Shown in pieces: positions 1-6,614 of a stretch of DNA of 10,768 nucleotides. The stretch is from Gemmatimonadota bacterium. Lineage in GTDB: Bacteria; Latescibacterota; UBA2968; UBA8231. The position numbers were made by a program, and so were the translations under genes. Within the stretch, counting starts at the first letter, position 1; each line of letters opens with the position of its first letter. The notes beneath the pieces are model-generated. The model searched no databases. It saw only the letters and a program-made list of their open reading frames with translations, and was not told where the DNA came from. Location: assembly GCA_026706505.1 (NCBI GenBank), contig JAPOYQ010000313.1:1-10768 (forward strand). Direction: 5' to 3'.

Positions 1-2
1 GG

Positions 3-1814
3 CGTCCGGGCTTTTTGGCTGCGGATGGCCCAGAGCGAATCATCGTCAACTACGACTTCAACGACCCGGCTTATATTGGTCCAGATCCGACGACCATTGT
101 CGGAGTAGACTTCAACTACGTGGTGGACAACGACTTCAAAGTCGAATTGTGGTCCGACCGCCAGACGGGCCAGCGGGCGGTACCAGCGGCCCCGCTGACT
201 AGCGAAGTAATCGACAACAGCCAGCCGGCCTTTGTAGTGCTGCGGCGCGCCGAGGGCAACGTGAAGGACATCTCCAATTTGCAGCGGATCAAGTTCGATT
301 ATGGCTTGCCGACTGCCAACCTAATCGGCGGCTTTACCATCGAGGGGGCCGACGCCTTCGGCTTTGACTTCTACGGCGAGTGGGACCGCAACAAGCGCTA
401 TGCTCAGTACCCCAACGCCGCGCTGTTCAACGAGGGGAAGAAACACGCGATCTCTTCAGAGTCATCCGACGCCTGGTACTTCAGCGCCTCGCGCGACGAC
501 TTTCCCTACTTCCTCTATGGCGAAGCCTACGCCATTGATGAAGCTTATTCGACCACTACCTTTCTGGTCAACGCCAACGGCGACGTGCAATACGACAATA
601 GCCAGCGGCACTTCTACGAGTTCGTCGACGACAACGACGATCAAGATCGCTACCCCGACTGGGTTCGCTTCGGCACGATCAACGACCGGGCAATCTATCC
701 GGGTTGGGACCAGAACAACGACTTCATCTCCGACTTCAACCAGAACGACAATGCCACTGTAGGCAATATCACTCCCGATTACGAGGAGCCGTTCCTGCGC
801 TACAATGTCGATCGGCCGGAGTTTCTCTTTGGCATTGACCTCAACAACAACAACTGGATCGATCGCTTTGAGGACGATGACTTGCCCGACTTTCCCTATA
901 AACCTGATCGTCGGGGATTCAATGCCTTTGGTGGGGTGCACCTGCTGCCAGAGGCTCGGCTGATTGTCGGTCGCACCGATGAAGCGTCGCAGACAACCGA
1001 CGCGACCAACGCGACCAACTACGCGATGTTTACTTTTGACAAGAACTACGCGGGCTTGGGGCGCCTGCGGGTCTTCGATATGATCAAACAGGCCAAGGAT
1101 ACTATCCCCGATGCCCGCCGCGAGCCTACGCCCTTTGAGGGTGCACCGATCCAGCCCGTAGTCCGAGATATCCTCTCGGCGCAGGATACTTGGATCAACA
1201 CCGCCTTTGTGCAGTTCGACTACAAGGGCATTGAGGGCTTGAACTTGGTCAATAAGCTCAAGTGGGAGACCTTCCGCCAGAACCAAGCCGAGACCCGCGA
1301 CGCCAACGGCCGCCTGATGGAGGACAACTCCAGCTTTTTGGGCTTGATCAACAAGGTTGACTACACCTACGGCTTGGGGCGTTTGGACTTGCAGCCGAGG
1401 TTCAAAAGCGAGCTTCTGCGCCAGACAGCTTTTCTCGTTGCAGAAGACGATCGCGAGGAATGGACGGCGACGGCGCAGTTGATCGCGACTTTGCCGGTAC
1501 TGCGCCACACGATTATTCAGGCCGGGTTAGAGCAGTTGTGGTTCAGCGACCAGAGCGTGGACGAGAACGCGCTTATTGCCGCCGGTCGCCAGCAGGAGAC
1601 GGGCGACCTGAGTTCGACCAATGTCGCCGTACAGCTCTCGACCACTTCGGATTATTTGGGCTACCGGCTGACGACCCAGATTGGTCTGCGCTATGGACGG
1701 ATTTTCACTGAACAGGTGATTGAGGACAGCGAACGACCAGGTACTTTCGTGATTGGCGACGAGACCAGCAACGAGACGACCAGTTTTATTACGGTCTTCG
1801 CCGGGCTAGAGTAA
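3..1814 (+). CDS. Exported beta-rich surface protein, 5'-truncated paralogue of the next gene
   Basis: The frame is already open at the window edge, and its first codons (RPGFLAADG) align with an internal stretch of the downstream paralogue near its residue 340 (RDGFLRADG). The gene therefore begins outside the window, and the TTG at 15 is not its start; roughly 340 N-terminal residues are missing. Matching blocks with the neighbour include the DYGLPTA segment, GFDFYGE, FVDDNDD, DFISDFNQN, EEPFLRY, RPEFLFGIDLNNN and RFKSE. Three Asp/Asn-rich loops lie at 621-659, 708-743 and 837-872; the last has acidic or amide residues at EF-hand positions 1, 3, 5, 9 and 12, suggesting calcium binding. The remainder has alternating hydrophobic/polar strands with aromatic girdle-like residues, as in an outer-membrane beta-barrel, and ends in TVFAGLE, which lacks the usual terminal aromatic. 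Outer-membrane location is inferred. No named family recognised. Confidence 0.85.
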   Translation, partial: RPGFLAADGPERIIVNYDFNDPAYIGPDPTTIVGVDFNYVVDNDFKVELWSDRQTGQRAVPAAPLTSEVIDNSQPAFVVLRRAEGNVKDISNLQRIKFDYGLPTANLIGGFTIEGADAFGFDFYGEWDRNKRYAQYPNAALFNEGKKHAISSESSDAWYFSASRDDFPYFLYGEAYAIDEAYSTTTFLVNANGDVQYDNSQRHFYEFVDDNDDQDRYPDWVRFGTINDRAIYPGWDQNNDFISDFNQNDNATVGNITPDYEEPFLRYNVDRPEFLFGIDLNNNNWIDRFEDDDLPDFPYKPDRRGFNAFGGVHLLPEARLIVGRTDEASQTTDATNATNYAMFTFDKNYAGLGRLRVFDMIKQAKDTIPDARREPTPFEGAPIQPVVRDILSAQDTWINTAFVQFDYKGIEGLNLVNKLKWETFRQNQAETRDANGRLMEDNSSFLGLINKVDYTYGLGRLDLQPRFKSELLRQTAFLVAEDDREEWTATAQLIATLPVLRHTIIQAGLEQLWFSDQSVDENALIAAGRQQETGDLSSTNVAVQLSTTSDYLGYRLTTQIGLRYGRIFTEQVIEDSERPGTFVIGDETSNETTSFITVFAGLE

Positions 1815-1815
1815 C

Positions 1816-4794
1816 ATGAGACGGGTGCGAATGATGTCGAGGCTCACGGCGCTTTTCGCCTTCGTCCTATCCTTGGCGCTAGGCGAAGCAAAGGCCCAAG
1901 ACATGGATTACGGCAACCGCCTGGGGTATCGCGTGGCCGAGCAGGTGCGCTACTCCTCGGTCGGCGCAGCAGTTGATATGGACGTGCTAGACCCGACGGT
2001 TATGCGCTGGTACATGCCGCAGGAGCTGTTCAGTGAGCACGGGCGTCGCCAATGGAGCTACACCAACTACGCCAGAGAACCCTACCGCCGCTACCTAGAC
2101 CGCAATCTCGATGGCAACTACTTCTACGACGCCTACGGGGATTTTATCACCCGCGGCTACCTCGTCTACGATTGGCGCCAGACCCAGCCGCGTGCTTTCG
2201 AAAGCAGTTCGGTCACCAAGACAGGCCGCTACGCGGGCTGGTTTGACCGCTTGATTATCACCTCAGACCAAACCAGTACTTATAGCTATTCGATTATCGT
2301 CGGCGACGAGATCCGCACCACGTTGACGCCAATGACCTTCAACAAGGTCGGCTTCAATGGCGTGGTGACCAGTTTCGCAGCGGGACGAACTCGGGCTACG
2401 GGCCTGTTTTCGCGGGTGACCCTGCCCATCGTCGATATTGACGCCGATGTCCCGACGGCCTCGTTGGAGAATTTTTCCAACTTGGCAGCTGGCCGTTTTG
2501 AACTCGACGTGGTCGACCAAGCGACCTTGGGGCTAACGTTGGTCAACGTCCACAACGGCAACGGTGCACGCGAAAGTTTTCAGGGCAACCCACTCAAAGG
2601 CCAGTTGACCTCAGGTCAACTCGACCGCCAACTGAACCTACTGGTAGTTAGGCTTGCAGATGATTCGCCCGAAGATGGCGAAGGAGGGGCGGTGCTCTTC
2701 AGCGACGACGTGGAAATTACTACTACCCTAATGCGCGAGGTCACAGTCGGCGATAGCGTACAGCTAGTAGCGCGCGATACCACCATCATCGGCAGCGGCA
2801 TAGGCTTTCGCCCGGTGCGCGATGGCGGTGAGCTACGCGACGGCTTTTTGCGCGCCGATGGCGCTGAGAGCATCGTGCTCAAGTACGTACTGGCACCCGA
2901 GGATGAAGCCTCTGAGGAAGGCTCCCTGCGCTTGCTTTTGCAGCAGCATCTAGGGCTGACGCTGACCGAGGCCGCCGACGCGATTACCACCATCAAGAAC
3001 GTGAGATTTCGCTTGGTGCTGGCCAATGATTACCGGGTGGAGGTGTCGTCCGATCGCCAGACCAACCGCTCGGGCCAGCCTCAGTTCATCGTCATGGAGC
3101 GGGCACCGGGCAATATCAAGAACGAACTCAATCAGCGCGAGGTCGTCATCGACTACGGCCTGCCGACGGCCAGCCAGATCTTCGGGGCCAGCGCCGAGCT
3201 GCGCGACTTTTTCGGCTTCGACTTCTACGGCGAGTTCAACGTCAGCAACCAATACCGTCAATATCCTGCGATCAATCGCAAAAAGCACGAGAGTTTCTCG
3301 GGCATCGTCGATGACGAGACCGCTCTCGGCTGGATGTTCAACTTGGCGCGGAAGTCTGGTCCGTGGCTGCTCTTTTTAGAGGGCTTCGGCATGGATGAGA
3401 CGTACTCTACCAGTGTGCTGCCGGTCGATGGCCGCGGCGTGGCCGACTACTCGCCCGAGTCCACCAACCTGCTCTACGATTTCGTCGACGACAACGACGA
3501 CCACGACCGGCACCCGGACCAATTGCGGATTTTTCAGGGAAGCTTGATTCCGCCGCATACGACCTCGATCAGCAACTTCACGGTGACTTCCGAGGGCGTG
3601 GCCGATCCAGCGGTTTTCCCTGGCTACGACGAGAACGGAGATTTCATCTCGGATTTCAACCAGAACAGCAACGGCGACCGGGAGAATCTTTTTCCCGACT
3701 ATGAAGAGCCTTTCCTGCGCTATCACTCAGACCGGCCGGAGTTTCTTTTTGGCATTGACCTAAATAACAATGGTTGGGCCGAGCGCTTTGAAAACGACGA
3801 CTTGCCCGATTATCCCTACAAAAAGGACCACTGGGGCTACAATACCTACGCCCGAGTTCAAGTCAATCCAGAAATGCGCCTGATGGGCGGTTTCCTCTAT
3901 CAGGACCAGCGCGAAACCGATCGCCGCAATGAGACGGCCTATGGAATTTTGACCTATCAGCGGGCTGGGCCTACTTGGGGTGCCTTGCGGGTCTATGACA
4001 TGCTCAAAAGGGCTGAGGACACCATCCCCGACCCGCTCTCACAGTGGATTATACCTGAATTGGAGTTGGGTAGCGTCGTCGAAGAGGTCAGCGGGCGCAA
4101 CGTTCCCGTACCCGACCTTCTGGCCGCCGAGGACACTTGGATCAATACGTTCTATGCCGACTGGGAATACAAGAGTCCACGACGCTGGGCCACGCGGCAC
4201 CGCTTTAAATGGGAGTGGTGGCGCCAGCGCGATGCGGATGTAGTCTTTGCCCTCGATGAGGCCGGGGAAAGGATGCTCGATGCGGAAGGGGATCCAGTGG
4301 TGCTTTTCGACCCGCTCGGTCCGGAGGGGCGCAATGGCCGTAAGACCTCGGGCTTCATTGGGCTAATCGACAAAATTGACTATGCCTTTAACTGGAAACA
4401 GCTGTGGATTTCGCCTAGGTTCAAAAGCGAATTTCTGCGCCAGGTGCCATTTAACCGCGACTTGGTTGAGCGGCGCTCTTGGGACGCTTTGTGGTCGCTC
4501 TTAGTGCGTTTCCCGCTTTTGGTGAGCTCTAGTGTTGACCTCGGCGTTGAACAGCGCCAGTTCTACAGTCTCATAGGCGGCGAGGATAAACTGGGGGCGG
4601 GGGAGCGAACCGGAGATTTCAGAGGCACAGTCTTGGCCGTACAGCTGACCAACCGGAGGGATTACTTGGGTTACGAACTCACTGCTCAGCTCGGCATACG
4701 CTACGACCGACGTGCGATCGAAGTTGTCGATGGCGACGCCGAGACGCGCACGGCGGGGCTGGCCTTTCTCTCGGTTTTCGCCAGTCTAAGGTAG
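1816..4794 (+). CDS. Large exported protein with Ca-type loops and putative C-terminal beta-barrel (992 aa)
   Basis: The complete paralogue of the preceding gene starts one base after that gene's TAA, so translational coupling is likely; no clear Shine-Dalgarno is seen. The N-terminus is a signal peptide: basic MRRVRMMSR, a hydrophobic core, and cleavage predicted after AKA around residue 27. Residues ~95-106 carry a D-x-N-x-D-G loop. Residues ~200-460 read as two beta-sandwich-like stretches. Residues ~556-568 (FVDDNDDHDRHPD), 605-616 (DENGDFISDFNQ) and 648-659 (DLNNNGWAERFE) are Asp/Asn-rich loops; the last fits the 12-residue EF-hand pattern at positions 1, 3, 5, 6, 9 and 12. From about residue 690 the protein is amphipathic beta-strands ending in FLSVFASLR, resembling an outer-membrane barrel. 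An in-frame ATG at 1831 is an alternative start that would still keep a signal peptide. Function unknown; a surface adhesin, receptor or channel role is only inference. Confidence 0.9.
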   Translation: MRRVRMMSRLTALFAFVLSLALGEAKAQDMDYGNRLGYRVAEQVRYSSVGAAVDMDVLDPTVMRWYMPQELFSEHGRRQWSYTNYAREPYRRYLDRNLDGNYFYDAYGDFITRGYLVYDWRQTQPRAFESSSVTKTGRYAGWFDRLIITSDQTSTYSYSIIVGDEIRTTLTPMTFNKVGFNGVVTSFAAGRTRATGLFSRVTLPIVDIDADVPTASLENFSNLAAGRFELDVVDQATLGLTLVNVHNGNGARESFQGNPLKGQLTSGQLDRQLNLLVVRLADDSPEDGEGGAVLFSDDVEITTTLMREVTVGDSVQLVARDTTIIGSGIGFRPVRDGGELRDGFLRADGAESIVLKYVLAPEDEASEEGSLRLLLQQHLGLTLTEAADAITTIKNVRFRLVLANDYRVEVSSDRQTNRSGQPQFIVMERAPGNIKNELNQREVVIDYGLPTASQIFGASAELRDFFGFDFYGEFNVSNQYRQYPAINRKKHESFSGIVDDETALGWMFNLARKSGPWLLFLEGFGMDETYSTSVLPVDGRGVADYSPESTNLLYDFVDDNDDHDRHPDQLRIFQGSLIPPHTTSISNFTVTSEGVADPAVFPGYDENGDFISDFNQNSNGDRENLFPDYEEPFLRYHSDRPEFLFGIDLNNNGWAERFENDDLPDYPYKKDHWGYNTYARVQVNPEMRLMGGFLYQDQRETDRRNETAYGILTYQRAGPTWGALRVYDMLKRAEDTIPDPLSQWIIPELELGSVVEEVSGRNVPVPDLLAAEDTWINTFYADWEYKSPRRWATRHRFKWEWWRQRDADVVFALDEAGERMLDAEGDPVVLFDPLGPEGRNGRKTSGFIGLIDKIDYAFNWKQLWISPRFKSEFLRQVPFNRDLVERRSWDALWSLLVRFPLLVSSSVDLGVEQRQFYSLIGGEDKLGAGERTGDFRGTVLAVQLTNRRDYLGYELTAQLGIRYDRRAIEVVDGDAETRTAGLAFLSVFASLR

Positions 4795-4807
4795 ATAAAT
4801 CCACGAC

Positions 4808-6100
4808 ATGAGTGGTGTCTCTACTGTGCAAGGTTGGATCATCAACCGCGGCTGCGATGCGATCTTTTTTATTGGCACGCCCCTTTTGTCGCTGGTCGCG
4901 TTACTTATTGCTTCACAGTACTTCAGTTCGGCTGACATTGCTTGGTTCGTGTTGGCATTCTTTGCGGTAGGCCATCACTTACCCGGCTTCATGCGCGCCT
5001 ATGGCGAAAGAGAGCTTTTCGATCGCCACAAGGCGACCTTCCTCGTCTCGCCGCTGGTGGTAACCGCCTTCGTGGCTTGGAGTGTATTCAACGGCCATCT
5101 GGGTTTTTTCATCTTCTTGGCTCTGTGGGATCTGTGGCATTTCTTCATGCAGCACTACGGCTTCATGAGGATCTACGATGTTAAACGCCGCAGGCCTTCC
5201 CGCCTCAGTTCTCGGTTGGACTGGTGGCTGACGGCCGTTTGGTTCGGCTATATCATCATCGACAGCCCCCATTACTTGATCAATTTTCTCGAGCGCTGCC
5301 ACCGCTATGGCTTCGGCCTGTACACCTGGATCACACCGGAGTTTCTCTTAGAGTTTAGAGAGTGGGTTTTCTATCTAGCAGTTGGAATAGCCGTTCTCTA
5401 CGTGGTAAACATGGTCGTCGAGCGGGCGCGGGGCATACCAGTGGTTTGGCCGAAGCTGGCAATTTCGCTGACTACTTTTGCCACTGTTTATTACGCCTAT
5501 ATCGTCCTCGAAGATATCATCCTCGGCTACGCGATTACGGCCTTGGCCCACGACATTCAGTACTTTGCCATCGTCTGGATTTACAACCACGGGGTGCTCA
5601 AGCGCTCGCGGGAGTTGGGCGCATCCTTCTTCCGCTTCCTGTTCTCCGACGGCCGCTTCCGCATCGTGTTGTTCTACGTGATTCTGATCTTGGCCTATGG
5701 CGGAATTGAGGCCTTGGCCCGAGCGACGGAGAACTACCTGATGTACGATGTGGCCAAGGTTATCATCGCCGCTTCGGCTTTTTTGCACTATTACTACGAC
5801 GGTTTTATGTGGAAGGTGCGCAAAAAAGAGATCCGCCAGAACTTGGTCGACAGAGACGTGGGCGAAGCAGTCGCAGTCGACCGCAAGGGACTGCGCGAAA
5901 GGCTACAGGAAAGCGTCGGGCGCAGGACGACAGCATTGAGATTTTCCTCGATGCTGACCACAGTGCCGATCGCTTCGCCTTCTGGACGGGCGACTACGAA
6001 GACGCAGAGGAACGGGCTCGCAACAACGGCCGCACCAACCAGACGGGTCACTACCGCTGGCCGGCTCTCGAGCCTTTTGGCTTCTACTGGTTCTGGCTGA
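4808..6100 (+). CDS. His-rich multi-pass membrane protein with an out-of-frame C-terminal tail
   Basis: Residues 1 to ~370 form a polytopic membrane protein with hydrophobic segments near 19-38, 44-60, 78-108, 138-158, 186-204, 217-240, 286-302 and 314-330. Histidines sit in or beside membrane segments: GHH (56-57), WHFFMQH (111 and 116), HDIQ (248), YNHG (261) and LHYYYDGF (327), an arrangement suggesting a membrane metal site. This vaguely recalls Brp/Blh-type carotenoid oxygenases or membrane di-iron enzymes, but I cannot assign a family. After about residue 371 the composition changes abruptly to Ser/Thr/Arg-rich sequence without hydrophobic periodicity, because this frame now crosses a CBM9-like coding segment that is read in another frame. 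The last ~60 codons, to the TGA at 6098-6100, are therefore probably not native. The start ATG lies 13 bases after the previous stop, with only a distant AAGG as possible ribosome site. It may be co-transcribed with the upstream pair. Confidence 0.8.
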   Translation: MSGVSTVQGWIINRGCDAIFFIGTPLLSLVALLIASQYFSSADIAWFVLAFFAVGHHLPGFMRAYGERELFDRHKATFLVSPLVVTAFVAWSVFNGHLGFFIFLALWDLWHFFMQHYGFMRIYDVKRRRPSRLSSRLDWWLTAVWFGYIIIDSPHYLINFLERCHRYGFGLYTWITPEFLLEFREWVFYLAVGIAVLYVVNMVVERARGIPVVWPKLAISLTTFATVYYAYIVLEDIILGYAITALAHDIQYFAIVWIYNHGVLKRSRELGASFFRFLFSDGRFRIVLFYVILILAYGGIEALARATENYLMYDVAKVIIAASAFLHYYYDGFMWKVRKKEIRQNLVDRDVGEAVAVDRKGLRERLQESVGRRTTALRFSSMLTTVPIASPSGRATTKTQRNGLATTAAPTRRVTTAGRLSSLLASTGSG

Positions 6101-6501
6101 GCAGCTCGACTTGGCACGACAAAGAGCCTTATTCGTGCTGCCCGACTTCCTTCAACCTCGACGGTGCCCACGGCACCGAGGCCAACTTCCAGGCCGAGTG
6201 GTACACGGTTGGTTGGGATGATTTCGATCACAACAGCCCCGAAAACAGCATCCTCCACGACTTTGTCGAGGGTGAGATTATCGGCGTTGGTATCCAAGTC
6301 GTCGATAACGACAACGGCCCGAGTTCGGAAGATCCGCGTACCGCCAAGTGGGCGCTGGGCGGCCAGCCCTGCATCAACGGCGACGGTGCTTGCGGCAGCG
6401 ACTACATTCTGCTGCCGGTCATGGCCGAGCTGCTGCCGGAGCAGACGACGTCTGTCGAGGGCAATAGCTGGGGCCACATCAAGGCTTCGTTCGGCCAATA
6501 G
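5920..6501 (+). pseudogene. C-terminal fragment of a CBM9-like carbohydrate-binding protein
   Basis: In the frame one step away from the membrane protein, coherent sequence begins at about 5920 with AQDDSIEIFLDADHS. This is typical of the middle of CBM9/DOMON-like sugar-binding domains (D-D-S-[IV]-E-[IV]-F-[IL]-D). It continues for about 190 residues with aromatic-rich segments (YRWPALEPFGFYWFW, AEWYTVGWDDFDH), a GEIIGVGIQVVDNDNG stretch like the late beta-strands of this fold, two Cys-containing loops (SCCP; CINGDGACG), and a final IKASFGQ before TAG. The normal first half of such a domain, the signal peptide and any start codon with ribosome site are absent. The ATG at 5809 in this frame lies within the membrane protein's coding sequence and gives unrelated Arg-rich residues. 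I read it as a gene remnant joined to the membrane gene by deletion, or as one side of a frameshift or assembly error. The CBM9 identification is from motif memory only. Confidence 0.6.
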
Positions 6502-6525
6502 GCGCGAACAGCTAGTAGTTTTTAA

Positions 6526-6587
6526 GTACCAATTGAGGAGGGAGGGTAGAGTTGCTCTACCCTCCCTCTTTGTATTATGATTGGTAC
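6526..6587. repeat. Nested inverted repeat around the terminator hairpin
   Basis: Outer arms GTACCAAT (6526-6533) and ATTGGTAC (6580-6587) are exact reverse complements. They enclose the separate 14-bp perfect hairpin at 6538-6568. The internal arms are unequal (4 bases on the left, 11 on the right), so the outer pairing would leave a lopsided internal loop. The nesting could be an extended terminator, an attenuator-like alternative structure, or a small REP/MITE-like palindrome. No target-site duplication is evident beside the outer arms. Confidence 0.6.
6538..6573 (+). terminator. Rho-independent-type terminator hairpin
   Basis: A perfect 14-bp stem (GAGGGAGGGTAGAG at 6538-6551 with CTCTACCCTCCCTC at 6555-6568) closes a TTG loop and is followed by a short T-rich tail (TTTGT). 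It lies 36 bases after the TAG of the CBM9-like fragment and about 45 bases before the next gene, so it plausibly ends the upstream transcription unit. The tail is short and interrupted by G, so efficiency is uncertain. A TATTAT just after the stem could be a -10 element for the next unit, but no convincing -35 is paired with it. Confidence 0.75.
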
Positions 6588-6601
6588 ATTCTACAAACCT
6601 T

Positions 6602-6606
6602 GGGGA
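6602..6606 (+). promoter_or_regulatory. Probable ribosome binding site (GGGGA)
   Basis: A purine-rich GGGGA ends 8 bases before the ATG at 6615. It supports that ATG as the start of the first discoidin/FlgD-like gene rather than the TTG at 6552, which lies inside the terminator stem-loop and would put a non-signal-like extension before the signal peptide. Confidence 0.4.
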
Positions 6607-6614
6607 TCGCGAGC

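Noticed and set aside
15..17. TTG as the start of the first gene
   Set aside because: Upstream codons 3-14 are open and align with the internal region of the paralogue, so the gene continues beyond the window edge.
462..1508. Long antisense open frame (348 codons) opposite the first gene
   Set aside because: Its Val/Leu/Asp-rich sequence is the mirror of the Asp/Asn-rich sense codons. The sense frame aligns with a paralogue, and no ribosome site or domain supports the antisense frame. The other antisense frames in the window are likewise shadows.
5809..5919. ATG at 5809 as start of the CBM9-like frame
   Set aside because: Residues up to ~5919 in this frame are Arg/Gln-rich and are the out-of-frame reading of the membrane protein; no signal peptide or ribosome site is present.
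6570..6600. Sigma-70-like promoter upstream of the discoidin-like operon
   Set aside because: TATTAT (6573-6578) and TACAAA (6593-6598) are passable -10 boxes, but neither has a good -35 at normal spacing; the signal is too weak to annotate.
6552..6614. Upstream TTG start for the first discoidin-like gene
   Set aside because: It falls inside the terminator hairpin and would bury the signal peptide; the ATG at 6615 has GGGGA at good spacing.
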